Assembly: GCA_020831845.1 (NCBI GenBank)
Contig: JAFIFV010000146.1
Coordinates: forward strand, 94,245 to 158,244
DNA length: 64,000 nt
From: Ectothiorhodospiraceae bacterium
GTDB lineage: Bacteria > Pseudomonadota > Gammaproteobacteria > Nitrococcales > Aquisalimonadaceae
Reading direction: 5' to 3'
In this document: in pieces, positions 8,659 through 17,873 of the stretch
Numbering within the stretch: the stretch's first letter is position 1
Layout of the letters: the number at the start of each line of letters is the position of its first letter
Program-made: the position numbers and the translations under genes
Notes under the pieces: model-generated
What the model was told of the DNA's origin: nothing
The model's input: only the letters and a program-made list of their open reading frames with translations
Databases searched by the model: none

Positions 8659-9459
8659 ATGAACAACAACGGTCATTCTGCGGGGGAGCTGCTTCGTCTA
8701 TGGCGGCAGCGGAGGCGGCTCAGCCAGTTGGCGCTGGCGACGGAAGCGGATGTTTCCCAGAGGCATCTGAGTTTTGTGGAATCCGGAAGGGCGGCCCCCA
8801 GCCGCGAGATGCTGCTGCGGCTCACAGAGCAGCTGGATATCCCCCTCAGGGAGCGGAACGTGCTCCTGATGACTGCCGGGTATGCGCCGCTCTATCAGGA
8901 GCGCGCCCTGAATGATCCCGGCCTGGCGGCCGCGCGCCGTGTGGTCGACATGATATTGAAGGGTCATGAGCCTTATCCGGCGCTGGCCATTGACCGGCAC
9001 TGGACCATGCTGGCCGCAAACAAGGCCGTGGGCAGACTGCTCGTCGGGGTCGATCCGGCATTGATGCAGCCGCCAGTCAACGCCTTGCGGCTGAGCATGC
9101 ACCCGGACGGTCTGGCGCCGCGCATCGCCAACTTCCGGGAGTGGCGCGAGCTGGTCCTCGCGCGGCTTGCGCAGCAGGTGGACAACTCTGCTGATGCCGG
9201 GCTCATGATGCTGATCGAGGAACTCAAGCACTATCCAGTGCCGCAGGGAGCCCGGCCTCCCGGTCAGCGGTCGGACTACGCGGGCCTGGCGATCCCGCTG
9301 GAGCTGGTGTCCGAGCAAGGCATCCTGCGTTTTCTCGGCACCACGACCGTGTTCGGCACCCCCCTCGACGTGGGCCTGTCCGAACTTGCCATCGAATCCT
9401 TCTTCCCCGCCGACGCGCTGACGGCAACCGCCATGCGTGAGCTTGCTGGAAGCGCGTAA
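8659..9459 (+). CDS. XRE-family regulator with MmyB-like ligand-binding domain
   Basis: The 266-aa protein has an N-terminal helix-turn-helix at about residues 7-62 (LLRLWRQRRRLSQLALATEADVSQRHLSFVESGRAAPSREM). The C-terminal part (DRHWTMLAANKAVGRLL ... FLGTTTVFGTPLDVGLSELAIESFFPAD) matches the MmyB-like ligand-binding domain, a PAS-like fold that binds fatty-acid-type ligands in studied members. It probably regulates itself and the divergent membrane protein. Length is normal for the family. Confidence 0.92.
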   Translation: MNNNGHSAGELLRLWRQRRRLSQLALATEADVSQRHLSFVESGRAAPSREMLLRLTEQLDIPLRERNVLLMTAGYAPLYQERALNDPGLAAARRVVDMILKGHEPYPALAIDRHWTMLAANKAVGRLLVGVDPALMQPPVNALRLSMHPDGLAPRIANFREWRELVLARLAQQVDNSADAGLMMLIEELKHYPVPQGARPPGQRSDYAGLAIPLELVSEQGILRFLGTTTVFGTPLDVGLSELAIESFFPADALTATAMRELAGSA

Positions 9460-9578
9460 GGCGTCATCCCTCCGTGGAACTTCTGCCTCGCCAATTCCGT
9501 ATGTCCAGGTAGGTATCGTAGGCATCGCTTCATGGCGATGTTTTCGGTCGCAGATGCTCGAACTGGGGAGATGGAATC

Positions 9579-10004
9579 ATGAAGCGTTATCTGCTCGTCG
9601 CCGATGCTGCCCGCGCGCGTGTTTTCTGCAGGGAGGGTCTGGGCGAGGTTGAGGAAGTGCACAGCCTGGCGCATCCGGAGAGCCGTCTTCATCCGGGCGA
9701 TCTGGAGGAGGGCGGAAAAGGTGAGCAGCACGAATCCGGCGCCACCTCCGTCCGCCAGACCGACAAGCCGACCGACGTGATGGACAAGGAAGCGGACCGG
9801 TTCGCTCAGGAACTTGCGGGATACATGAAGGAGCTGCGCATGGCCAACAAGGCGGACGCGTTCGTGGTGGCTGCTGCGCCGAACTTCCTGGGCCGGTTGA
9901 GAGCCAAACTGGACGACGCTACCGCCAAGCTGGTGGAGCAGACAGTGGACAAGGACTACACCCGTGCCTCCCGCGAAGAGATCGCCGACAAGCTGGGGGT
10001 CTAG
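9579..10004 (+). CDS. Host attachment family protein
   Basis: The 141-aa protein starts MKRYLLVADAARARVF and has the layout of the family once called 'protein required for attachment to host cells': a central acidic/polar stretch (HESGATSVRQTDKPTDVMDKEADRFAQELAGYM) followed by VVAAAPNFLGRLRAKLD. The fold resembles archaeal release factor eRF1 domain 2/3-like proteins. Its function in free-living bacteria is unknown. The last base of its stop codon is the first base of a palindromic repeat. Confidence 0.9.
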   Translation: MKRYLLVADAARARVFCREGLGEVEEVHSLAHPESRLHPGDLEEGGKGEQHESGATSVRQTDKPTDVMDKEADRFAQELAGYMKELRMANKADAFVVAAAPNFLGRLRAKLDDATAKLVEQTVDKDYTRASREEIADKLGV

Positions 10005-10143
10005 GGAAGCACTGATTAATTCCCACGTTCGCGCTGCGTTGTTGCGGCGCTTGACCGTGGAATGACCACGGGGCTGCGCACCGCGCCTAGCATCGCGAAC
10101 GATCCGACTGTAACGCGAGCGCGGGAATTAATCAGTGCTTCCC
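10004..10143. repeat. 140-bp palindromic element with perfect 21-bp terminal inverted repeats
   Basis: Both ends are the same 21-bp sequence in inverted orientation (core GGAAGCACTGATTAATTCC). Inside is a further hairpin, CCGTGG-AATGA-CCACGG (10055-10071). It starts on the last base of the preceding stop codon. A homologous half copy lies at 5096-5157 and shorter end-like fragments occur at 7031, 23539, 23906 and 34132. There is no coding capacity. It resembles a MITE or a REP/BIME unit. Confidence 0.85.
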
Positions 10144-10254
10144 TGGGGAGCTGAGTTGTGCTGTCGGAACGCGGAGCCCTAGCCCGGTAGGCCTGCGCGC
10201 GTAATGTTTCCCCGTTATGATGGAACGTCACAACAGCAGCGAGGGGGAAGCGAA

Positions 10255-11265
10255 ATGCGCGCCATTGCCTATGAGCGGGTTGGACCCGCCGATGAAGTTC
10301 TGCGACTCATCGAGCTGCCGACGCCGGAACCCGGCCCCGGCGAGGTGCGGGTGCGGTTGCGCTGCTCCGGTGTGAACCCCTCCGACGTGAAGACCCGCGG
10401 CGGCGTCCGCAGCAAGGAGCTGCCGTTTCCCCGCATTGTGCCCCACAGCGACGGTGCCGGCGTCATCGACGCGGTGGGCGAGGGGGTGTCCCCGGACTGT
10501 GTGGACGAAAGGGTCTGGGTCTGGAATGCAGCCTGGCAGCGTCCGTACGGGACGGCTGCGGAATACGTGGTTCTGCCTCGAGCCCAGGCGGTGCCCTTGC
10601 CGGGCGGGGTGGACGATGCAGTGGGGGCTTGTCTTGGCATCCCCGCGCTGACTGCCTACCATGCGGTGAATTGCAACGGCGGAGTCGGCGGCAAGACCGT
10701 GCTGATTGCCGGCGGGGCTGGCAGCGTCGGCCAGTATGCGATCCAGATGGCCCGCTACGCCGGCGCCAGCCGTATCATCACCACCGTGAGCAGCGGCGAG
10801 AAGGCGGCGGTGGCCAGTTCGCTGGGAGCCGACGCCGTGGTCAACTACCGCACCGAGCCGGTGGCCCAGCGTGTGCTTGAGCTGACGGACGGCGCCGGCG
10901 TGGATCGCATCGTCGAAGTGGAGTTTTCCGGCAACGCCGCGCTGGATGCGGAAGTGATTGCGAGCGGTGGCGAGATCGTGGCCTACGGCAGCGATGCCGG
11001 GCAGGTGTCCATTCCGTTCTTTCCGTCCATCGTCCGCAATGTGGCCATCCAGTTCTTTATCGTCTACAACCTCACCGAACAGGACCGCAGGCGGGCCATC
11101 GCCGGAGTGACCCGGCTGCTGCAAGCGGGAGCCCTGCAGCATGCCGTGGCCGCGCGGCTGCCACTTGACCGCTGTGCCGAGGCTCATTCATTGATCGAAC
11201 GCGGCGCGGTCACCGGCAACGTAGTGCTGTCCATCGGGACGGACGACGTCTGGCAAACTGGCTGA
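10255..11265 (+). CDS. NADPH:quinone reductase-like MDR oxidoreductase
   Basis: This 336-aa medium-chain dehydrogenase/reductase begins MRAIAYERVGPADEVLRL. It has an N-terminal GroES-like domain (SGVNPSDVKTRGG) and a Rossmann domain with GGAGSVGQYAIQMARYAGA for NADPH. Cys and His zinc ligands are absent, as in zeta-crystallin-type quinone reductases. The enzyme likely reduces quinones or enones in the cytoplasm. The ATG at 10255 has GAGGGGGAAG upstream. The next gene starts 45 bp downstream and may be co-transcribed. Confidence 0.92.
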   Translation: MRAIAYERVGPADEVLRLIELPTPEPGPGEVRVRLRCSGVNPSDVKTRGGVRSKELPFPRIVPHSDGAGVIDAVGEGVSPDCVDERVWVWNAAWQRPYGTAAEYVVLPRAQAVPLPGGVDDAVGACLGIPALTAYHAVNCNGGVGGKTVLIAGGAGSVGQYAIQMARYAGASRIITTVSSGEKAAVASSLGADAVVNYRTEPVAQRVLELTDGAGVDRIVEVEFSGNAALDAEVIASGGEIVAYGSDAGQVSIPFFPSIVRNVAIQFFIVYNLTEQDRRRAIAGVTRLLQAGALQHAVAARLPLDRCAEAHSLIERGAVTGNVVLSIGTDDVWQTG

Positions 11266-11310
11266 GGGCCGTGGTCGGTTCAGCGTTCCGGCCGGACAAA
11301 GGGAGAGGTC

Positions 11311-12006
11311 ATGCGCGCTCATTATCTGCAACACGTGCCATTCGAGGGTCTGGGGAGCATCGAGCCCTGGCTGGCGGCAGCCGGCTATGAGATCAGCTGC
11401 AGTCGGCTGTTCGAATCGCCGGAACTGCCGCCGCTGGATGCGCCGGATTTCCTCGTCGTCATGGGCGGCCCGATGAGCGTCAACGACGAGCGTGAGCATG
11501 CCTGGCTGGCCGCGGAGAAGCGTTTCATCCGCCACGTGATCGCCTCCGGCAGGCCGGTGCTGGGAATCTGCCTCGGGGCCCAGCTGATTGCCAGCGCCCT
11601 GGGAGCTCGGGTGACTCCCAACAGCGAGCCGGAAATCGGCTGGTTTCCTGTGCAGGGAACAATGGCGTCGGAGGATATGTTCCGTTTCCCGGAGGAAATG
11701 GCAGCCTTTCACTGGCACGGCGAAACCTTCGAGCTTCCGCCCGGGGCGGTGCGACTGGCCCGCAGCGAGGCCTGCGAAAACCAGGCGTTTCAGCTCGGCA
11801 GCAACGTGATCGGTTTGCAGTTTCATCTGGAAACCACGCCGGCTTCGGCGCGGGATATCGTGCTGCATTGTGGCGATGAGCTTTGCCAGGCCCCGTTCGT
11901 GCAATCCCGCAGCGACATCCTGTCGGCGCCGATGGCGAGCTACGAGGCCATCAACGCGGTGATGGCCGATCTGCTCTGGTACCTGCACCGGCAGCGCACC
12001 GGCTGA
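11311..12006 (+). CDS. Class I glutamine amidotransferase-like protein
   Basis: The 231-aa protein has the triad context of GATase1: C87 in GICLGAQ, and His plus Glu in GLQFHLETT. This matches stand-alone GMP-synthase-like amidotransferases, which include gamma-glutamyl hydrolases acting on glutamylated amines. No synthetase partner is adjacent, so a hydrolase role is likely. AAGGGAGAGG precedes the ATG. It ends 24 bp before the convergent nnrU. Confidence 0.9.
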   Translation: MRAHYLQHVPFEGLGSIEPWLAAAGYEISCSRLFESPELPPLDAPDFLVVMGGPMSVNDEREHAWLAAEKRFIRHVIASGRPVLGICLGAQLIASALGARVTPNSEPEIGWFPVQGTMASEDMFRFPEEMAAFHWHGETFELPPGAVRLARSEACENQAFQLGSNVIGLQFHLETTPASARDIVLHCGDELCQAPFVQSRSDILSAPMASYEAINAVMADLLWYLHRQRTG

Positions 12007-12030
12007 ATGCGGGTACGCCACTGCCACCGC

Positions 12031-12609
12031 TCACCGGAACACCGGAACTCCGATGATCCAGGCGTGCAGATAGAACGCGAACAGCAGGTAGGCCAGCAAG
12101 CCGACCACCACGGTCACCACGTCGGCGCCGACACTGGCGGGCGCGGTGATCGCCCCCGAGGCCCGGTCACGCTGGCGTGCTGCGCGAAAAGCGAATGCCG
12201 CCCATACCAGAAAGGCCAGAAAGAACACGATATCCCCCAGCCGCCCGTTGGCGAGCAGATGAGCGAACGCCCAGATCTTCACGCTGAGCAGCATCGGGTG
12301 TTTCAGCCTGCTACGGAGATGGTTTCCAGGGACATAGGTCGCCACCAGCAGAATGAAAGCCGGAATCATCAGCAGGGCAACCAGGTGCGTCATTCCCGCC
12401 GGCGGGAACCAGACGAATACGGGGTCTGTGCGGGTCATGCCGTAACCCCATATCGCCAGTGCCAGCCCGACCACGGAGACTACTGAATAAAGCCCCTTCC
12501 AGGGCCCTTCCCCCAGGCGCGCGATCTGGGCGCGACGCCAGTCCTCGGCAACCACGCGCACCGAATGCGCGCCGAGAAAGATAAGCAGACCGATGATCAT
12601 GATCGTCAT
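12031..12609 (-). CDS. nnrU: NnrU family membrane protein
   Basis: The 192-aa polytopic protein opens with MTIMIIGLLIFLGAHSVRVVAEDWR, typical of NnrU, and carries the conserved FVWFPPAGMTHLVALLMIPAFILLVATYVPGNHL region with about six membrane segments. NnrU was named from nitrite/nitric oxide reduction loci, and related proteins occur in carotenoid isomerase pathways. No denitrification genes are in view. The ATG at 12609 with AAAGGAAC upstream is preferred over an upstream extension. Confidence 0.92.
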   Translation of the reverse strand: MTIMIIGLLIFLGAHSVRVVAEDWRRAQIARLGEGPWKGLYSVVSVVGLALAIWGYGMTRTDPVFVWFPPAGMTHLVALLMIPAFILLVATYVPGNHLRSRLKHPMLLSVKIWAFAHLLANGRLGDIVFFLAFLVWAAFAFRAARQRDRASGAITAPASVGADVVTVVVGLLAYLLFAFYLHAWIIGVPVFR

Positions 12610-12823
12610 GCAGTTGTTCCTTTTTTTGAGTTCTGGGCTCATGGCCACCTGGAAAGCCTACTGTGTCACAAACCGAGGACAACGATACCCTGTTTGGAGC
12701 CTGTGCAATTGCGTCGTTTCAAGGCTTCTGAGAAGCTGAATTCGGAAAGGAAATACTGATAATAAACCTGTTTCACGCTCTTTCCGTATTTCCTCGTCTT
12801 CCCTGATGGAAAGAGGGTTTGCG

Positions 12824-14524
12824 ATGCGCCCATCCGAGGTGGCGGGCTGGCCGCATGTGCTGCTCAGGAAAGTGCTCGCATTCACTGACAGCGTGACCGC
12901 CAGTCTGGGGTTGATACTGCTGGGCATGGTCATTGCCGTGGTGTTCGTGGTGCGCGACGGAGGCACCCCCTCGGCTTACGCGCACTTCATGTACGCGCCC
13001 ACCATTCTCGCCGCGTTTCGCTTCCGCGCTGTTGGCGGTGCCGTGTGCGGGTTTCTCGGCGGTGTGCTGGTGGGCCCCGGGGCGGCATGGTTGCTTACCG
13101 GCATGCCCTATGCCGAGCCCAGTTGGATGGTCCGCGCTGCGTGGATCGCCATCGTGGGGTACACGCTCGGTTCGCTGTTCATGATTTCCCGCGCCCAGTC
13201 CAGCCTGCTGGACTGGCACCTGCATACCGACCGTGCGACCGCCGTGCCCAATCTGTCGGGGACATTGCGCCTGGTGCTGCAGTTGACCCAGCGCCTTAAG
13301 CACGCGCTAGGCCGCGACCGCGACTTGGTCGTCACGGCAATCAAGGTCGCCAATTACAACGATCTGGTCAGCACGTTCGGCTACCGCGGGGCGGATTCGG
13401 TGATGCGGGCACTCAGCCACCGTTTCAGCCGCAGCCTCTCGGGCCAGGCGATTTTCGGCCGCACCGGCACCGACGAACTGATGGTGGTGGAAGCGGCCGA
13501 GCGAGATGCCGCCGATACGCTTCCCGCGGGCGAATTGCGGCGGTTGATCCGCCCCACGCTGCAGGTCGGCCAGATGCACGTCTACGTGGACACGGTCATG
13601 GGCATGGCGCGCTCCCCGCTCCAGCAGGCCGATCCGGAAGAGTTGTTCGTGCAGGCCGCGGCTGCCGCCACCAGGGCGTTGGAGCGGGGAGCCAGCATCG
13701 CCGTCTACGATGGCAAGGAAGAGTCCGGCCGTCGGGCGGACATGCATCTGCTGGGCGAGGTCCCCAGGGCGCTGCGGGAAGGGGAGATGCGGCTGGTCTA
13801 TCAGCCGAAGCTGGATCTCGCCACCCATGCCTATGCCGGACTGGAAGCGTTGATTCGCTGGCAGCATCCGCAGCAAGGGGAGATGAGTCCGGCCCGCTTT
13901 ATTCCGCTGGTGGAAGATACCGCCATGATTGAGGATCTGACGCGCTGGGTGCTGCGGGAGGCCATCAACCAGAGCCTGGGGTGGCGCCAGTTGGGTGATC
14001 CTGCCATTGCCGTCAATATTTCCTCACGCAATCTGATGAGCGGTGCCCTGCTCAAGCACGTGGAAGCCCTGCTGCGCGAGACATCGCTGCCGCCCAGCAG
14101 CCTGGAGCTGGAAGTCACCGAAACGGCGCTGACAGATATTGACCGTTCCCACCTGCACCTGCTGCAGGGCTTGCGGGAACAGGGCGTGCGGATCGCTATC
14201 GACGACTTCGGTACCGGGTACGCATCACTGGCATTCATCCGCAAGTTGCCGGTGGACATCCTGAAACTTGACCGCTCCTTCATCCAGTTCGCGCCGCGAA
14301 GGCCGCGCGAGCGACAAATGCTCAAGCGCATCGTCCAGATCGCCAAGGATCTGGAACTGCAGGTGGTCGGTGAGGGGGTGGAGGACCGTGAAACGCTGGC
14401 CCTGCTGTCAGCGCTGGGCTGTGACCAGGTGCAGGGCTTCTATATCTCCACCCCGCTGGAGGCGGCTGACGTGGCGCCCGTGCTCTCCCGCGGTTGGTCG
14501 GTGCGGGCGGCGGATGGCGGTTAG
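12824..14524 (+). CDS. Membrane-bound c-di-GMP phosphodiesterase: degenerate GGDEF plus EAL
   Basis: The 566-aa protein has N-terminal membrane helices (about residues 24-120), a GGDEF-like domain (about 160-300) and an EAL domain (about 310-560). The cyclase signature reads GTDEL at 215-219, so synthesis of c-di-GMP is unlikely and the domain may be regulatory. The EAL set looks complete: EAL at 341-343, NISSRNL, EVTETAL, IDDFGTGYASL, ILKLDRSF, VGEGVED and QGFYIS. It should lower c-di-GMP and favour motility over biofilm. GAGGG precedes 12824; an ATG at 12806 is weaker. Its stop overlaps the convergent gene's stop. Confidence 0.93.
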   Translation: MRPSEVAGWPHVLLRKVLAFTDSVTASLGLILLGMVIAVVFVVRDGGTPSAYAHFMYAPTILAAFRFRAVGGAVCGFLGGVLVGPGAAWLLTGMPYAEPSWMVRAAWIAIVGYTLGSLFMISRAQSSLLDWHLHTDRATAVPNLSGTLRLVLQLTQRLKHALGRDRDLVVTAIKVANYNDLVSTFGYRGADSVMRALSHRFSRSLSGQAIFGRTGTDELMVVEAAERDAADTLPAGELRRLIRPTLQVGQMHVYVDTVMGMARSPLQQADPEELFVQAAAAATRALERGASIAVYDGKEESGRRADMHLLGEVPRALREGEMRLVYQPKLDLATHAYAGLEALIRWQHPQQGEMSPARFIPLVEDTAMIEDLTRWVLREAINQSLGWRQLGDPAIAVNISSRNLMSGALLKHVEALLRETSLPPSSLELEVTETALTDIDRSHLHLLQGLREQGVRIAIDDFGTGYASLAFIRKLPVDILKLDRSFIQFAPRRPRERQMLKRIVQIAKDLELQVVGEGVEDRETLALLSALGCDQVQGFYISTPLEAADVAPVLSRGWSVRAADGG

Positions 14525-15603
14525 GGAGGCGCTGGCGTTGCGATCCAGGCGGCGCCAGGCTCCATGAGGATGTCTTCCAGGCCATAGTCCCTGACCCATG
14601 GAGCATCCAGGTTAACGGTCAGATCCAGAAAGGCGGTGACGTTGGGTCGCGCGGTGATCGTGCTTTCCACCGCGGCGTAATCCCCGACGCGGGTCTCTCC
14701 GGTGATTCGCCCGAGGAACGACTGGGCGTACGGTGAAACGGTCCGCAGTTCGGCGCCGGTGGCGACCTGTCGGCGGCTGTGAAGGAGCGCGAGCCGAGCC
14801 GATGTGCCTGTCCCCGTGGGACAACGCCAGATTACGCCGGGATGACCATAGGTGGCGGACAGGGAGTGCAGGCTACCGTCAGCATCGGTTTCCAGTGGTC
14901 CCATGAAATGCAGGAAGCGGGGCAGTCCCACTTCGCCCAGTTCCGGGTGCTGGTGCAGGAATTGCACCTGGACGGCACGGATGATGGCATCCGCCGTGCA
15001 CAGCATGGCGTCGAGGTTGTCCGTGTCGATCACGTGCCCGACGGAGTCCGCCTCCACCAGCACGTAGTAGCCGCCGCTCCAGGCGAGATCGTACTGCACC
15101 GGGCCGAAGCCCGGCACCTCAACCACCTGCTCCGCCGCCTGGATGAATGCAGCGCCGCCCTGGGTGGTGACCTTCTGCACATGCCCGTCACGATTCTCAG
15201 CCAGCACGGTGGCGACGCCGCCGGGGGTTTCCAGCAGCAGGGTCTGCATGCCCTCCCGCATCGGGATCAGCCCGGTCTCGAGAATCGCGGTTGCGGTCGC
15301 CACCGTGTTGGAGCCCGAGTAGTAGGGGTAGCCCATGACTTCCATGATCACGAAACCCATCTCGGCCTCCGGGATGCTGGCCGGCATCACCAGATCCACG
15401 CACATGCTGTCGTTGCCGAAAGGCTCCGAGATCAGCAGGCGGCGAAGCCCGTCCGCCCTATGCTCCAGGTAGTGCATCCGGTCACGCACCGTGCGGCCGG
15501 GACAGGGGCGTACGCCGCCCATCACGATGCGGTGGATGTCGCCTCCCACATCCACGTCCACCATGCGCACCGAGCGCAGCCGGGAATAATGGCTATGGGG
15601 CAT
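14521..15603 (-). CDS. Proline racemase superfamily protein with Ser/Thr active-site pair
   Basis: This 360-aa protein has the two-lobed proline racemase/hydroxyproline epimerase fold. The first catalytic position, normally MCGH, reads YSGSN (S96 instead of Cys, S98 instead of His). The second, normally SPCGTGTSA, reads CPTGTGTSA (T263). Cys/Cys enzymes are racemases/epimerases and Cys/Thr enzymes are trans-3-hydroxyproline dehydratases; Ser/Thr is atypical, so the activity is uncertain. It overlaps the upstream MDR oxidoreductase gene by 11 bp, implying translational coupling, and lies downstream of the TRAP and EamA transporter genes. Confidence 0.88.
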   Translation of the reverse strand: MPHSHYSRLRSVRMVDVDVGGDIHRIVMGGVRPCPGRTVRDRMHYLEHRADGLRRLLISEPFGNDSMCVDLVMPASIPEAEMGFVIMEVMGYPYYSGSNTVATATAILETGLIPMREGMQTLLLETPGGVATVLAENRDGHVQKVTTQGGAAFIQAAEQVVEVPGFGPVQYDLAWSGGYYVLVEADSVGHVIDTDNLDAMLCTADAIIRAVQVQFLHQHPELGEVGLPRFLHFMGPLETDADGSLHSLSATYGHPGVIWRCPTGTGTSARLALLHSRRQVATGAELRTVSPYAQSFLGRITGETRVGDYAAVESTITARPNVTAFLDLTVNLDAPWVRDYGLEDILMEPGAAWIATPAPP

Positions 15604-16693
15604 GCGGCCGCCCAACCGCGTCCCACTTGCTGTCCGGCACCACCACCAGCTTGCCGATGAATGACTTGTTCATGAAATCGGTCTGTGCCTGGCGGAACTC
15701 CGAGAGGCGATAGGCCCGCTCCAGCAAGGGGCGGACAGCGCCGGACTCGATGTAGCCGACCAGGCGCCGGAAGTCGGCGCGGGTTCCCTGGGAGGAGCCA
15801 TGCAATTGCAGGTGCTTCAGGTACATGGTGCGGAGATCCAGTTGCACCACCGGGCCGGCGATGGCACCCGCCGTGGTGTAGCGGCCCTCCGGCCGGAGTA
15901 TGCGCAGCAGATCATTGAACAGCGGGCCGGCCACCAGGTCCGCGACCACGTCGATAGGTGCGCCGTCCGTGATCTTCTCCACTGCCTCCATCAGGTCGTC
16001 CTCATCGCGGCTGATCACGCCTTCGGCGCCGACCTCCCTCATTGCCTGTTCCTTGCCGGGACTGGTGACCGCATAGGGAATGGCGCCCCGGGCACGCGCG
16101 AGTTGGATGATGCCGGAGCCGACTCCCCCGGAGGCACCGGTCACCAACACCCGTTCGCCGGGTTTCAGCCCGGCCCGTTCCAGCATGTGCTCCCCGGTGA
16201 GATAAGCGCAGCAGAAGGTGGCCAGTTCGGCGTCGCTCATGCCGGTGTTCACCACATGCGCGTTCTCGGCCGGCACCGTGGTGTATTCGGCATAGCCTCC
16301 GTCGCGGCCGTGGCCGATATAGTCAATGTCGGCCAGACTGTCGTCGTCGCGGTTGTACAGGCTGAAATCCACCATGACCCGTTCGCCGATACGACGCTCG
16401 TCGACCCCGGGTCCGACGGCGACGATCCGGCCTACCGTATCCGTGCCCTGGATCCGGGGAAAGGTCAACGTGGACCGGCCGCGGCGCCAGGTGGACACGC
16501 TGGCCGGGTCGGTTTCGGTACCGTAGGCGCCTTCCCGCACCCAGACGTCGGTATTGTTCATGCCGCAGGCACTGATCTCGATCAGCACCTCACCGGCCGC
16601 CGGATCGGGCACGGGCACGTCGTCTCGGTATTCCAGCGCGTCTAGCCCACCGTGCCGGGTCAGCAGAACGGCTTTCATCGTTGCTGGCAGCAT
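15593..16693 (-). CDS. MDR-family alcohol dehydrogenase/quinone reductase-like protein
   Basis: The 366-aa protein starts MLPATMKAVLLTRHGGLDALEYRDDV. It has a GroES-like domain (EISACGMNNTDVWVREGAYG...FPRIQGTDTVGRIVAVGPGV) and a NADPH-binding Rossmann motif VTGASGGVGSGIIQLARARGA. The Cys that would bind catalytic zinc is replaced by Asn (MNNTD), so it is likely a zinc-free reductase. AAGGAGG precedes the ATG at 16693. It overlaps the racemase-like gene, and the two probably act in the same pathway. Confidence 0.9.
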   Translation of the reverse strand: MLPATMKAVLLTRHGGLDALEYRDDVPVPDPAAGEVLIEISACGMNNTDVWVREGAYGTETDPASVSTWRRGRSTLTFPRIQGTDTVGRIVAVGPGVDERRIGERVMVDFSLYNRDDDSLADIDYIGHGRDGGYAEYTTVPAENAHVVNTGMSDAELATFCCAYLTGEHMLERAGLKPGERVLVTGASGGVGSGIIQLARARGAIPYAVTSPGKEQAMREVGAEGVISRDEDDLMEAVEKITDGAPIDVVADLVAGPLFNDLLRILRPEGRYTTAGAIAGPVVQLDLRTMYLKHLQLHGSSQGTRADFRRLVGYIESGAVRPLLERAYRLSEFRQAQTDFMNKSFIGKLVVVPDSKWDAVGRPHAP

Positions 16694-16821
16694 GCTGGCC
16701 TCCTTGTTGCCGGGAGCCGGGACCGCTGTAGCCGTCCCGGCGAGTCCAGAGCGTACGGTATCGGCCACAGAAACTGCTGAGACATGGCTTTACCTTCTTA
16801 GAGGTTAATACCTTGGGGGCG

Positions 16822-16837
16822 GGGGCTTTCAAGCCCC
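16822..16837. terminator. GC-rich hairpin between EamA gene and MDR gene
   Basis: GGGGCTT and AAGCCCC form a tight 7-bp stem with a 2-nt loop in the 244-bp spacer 16694-16937. It lies downstream of the EamA gene on the minus strand and may terminate its transcript. No clear T-run is seen. Confidence 0.4.
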
Positions 16838-16937
16838 AACCGCCCTGGCCGCGATTTTTCCGATGGACGGCAGGTTCCCGCCCGTGGCGGTGCCGAGAAC
16901 GGCCGGAAACCACGCCGCCGCGCGCCCCTGGCGCACA

Positions 16938-17849
16938 CTACCCCGTGGGCGGTTTCGCCTTGCCCGCCCGCTGCGGACGCGTCACGATCAGCATGCTGCC
17001 CCACTGGTGAATGGCCAGTCCACCCAGGACCAGAGCGGTGCCGACCCAGACCATTGGCGGCACCACCTCGGCATTGGCAACGCGACCGAGGAACAGGGCG
17101 ATCACCGGAGTCATCAGCGTGATGAGCGCCATGGCGGCTGTGGATAGCCGGCTCAGCGCATAGTAATAGAGCATGAAACCGAGCACCGAACCGAACAGTG
17201 CGAGGTAGCCGATTGCAAGCAGACTGCGTGTCGGCAACGTGGACGGCCATTGGCCGTCCACCAGCAACCAGGTTGCCGCATAGAAGGGGAGCGCCAGTAC
17301 CAGGCCGCCGGAGGTCTGGGCCAGTGCGTGCAAGCCGCCCCCAGTATGCTTCACCAGCACCATGCTGAGCGAGTGAAGCCCGACGGCCAGCAGCAGGAGT
17401 AGTACGCCGAATACCGCCGAGGGGTAGGCTGAGAAGTCGGCGCGGAAGATTGTCGCCAGGCCGGCCAGGCTGAGCATGATTCCCGCCACCTTGACCGGGG
17501 TCAGGCTGCGCTCACCCAGGATCACCGCGGCCAGCAGGCCCGCTGCCAGCGGAGTCAGCCCGAACATGACCGAAATCAGCCCGGATGGAATGTATTGCGC
17601 CGCCCAGTAGGCGCTCAGCATGCCCCCATAGATGCCCAGTGCGGCGGCCGCGTAGGCCCGGACCGCCTCGCGGTTCCAGGGCATGTGGACGCGGAACACC
17701 CGGACCAGCAGCAGGCAGAGGCTGACACTGATCAGCATGCGCGAGAACACGCCGAACACCGGCCCGACTTCCTCGCCGCTCCACTGGATGGCCAGCGGTG
17801 TGGTGGACCAGATAACGATGACTCCCAGGTATGCGGCTGGTAGGCGCAT
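16938..17849 (-). CDS. EamA (DMT superfamily) permease
   Basis: The 303-aa protein has ten hydrophobic segments and the two EamA repeats, beginning VIVIWSTTPLAIQWSGEEVGP and ending LVLGGLAIHQWGSMLI. The family exports or imports metabolites such as amino acids. It follows the TRAP operon on the same strand, with a strong terminator 25 bp upstream of its start. It may export a product made by the neighbouring oxidoreductase and racemase-like enzyme. The ATG is preceded by AAGGAG. Confidence 0.92.
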   Translation of the reverse strand: MRLPAAYLGVIVIWSTTPLAIQWSGEEVGPVFGVFSRMLISVSLCLLLVRVFRVHMPWNREAVRAYAAAALGIYGGMLSAYWAAQYIPSGLISVMFGLTPLAAGLLAAVILGERSLTPVKVAGIMLSLAGLATIFRADFSAYPSAVFGVLLLLLAVGLHSLSMVLVKHTGGGLHALAQTSGGLVLALPFYAATWLLVDGQWPSTLPTRSLLAIGYLALFGSVLGFMLYYYALSRLSTAAMALITLMTPVIALFLGRVANAEVVPPMVWVGTALVLGGLAIHQWGSMLIVTRPQRAGKAKPPTG

Positions 17850-17873
17850 GCCTTGTTTCTCCTTGCTCCGTGG

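Noticed and set aside
10016..10231. Small minus-strand frame in the 10 kb palindromic element
   Set aside because: It is composed of repeat sequence; a similar peptide appears from the half copy at 5 kb, so it reflects the repeat, not a gene.
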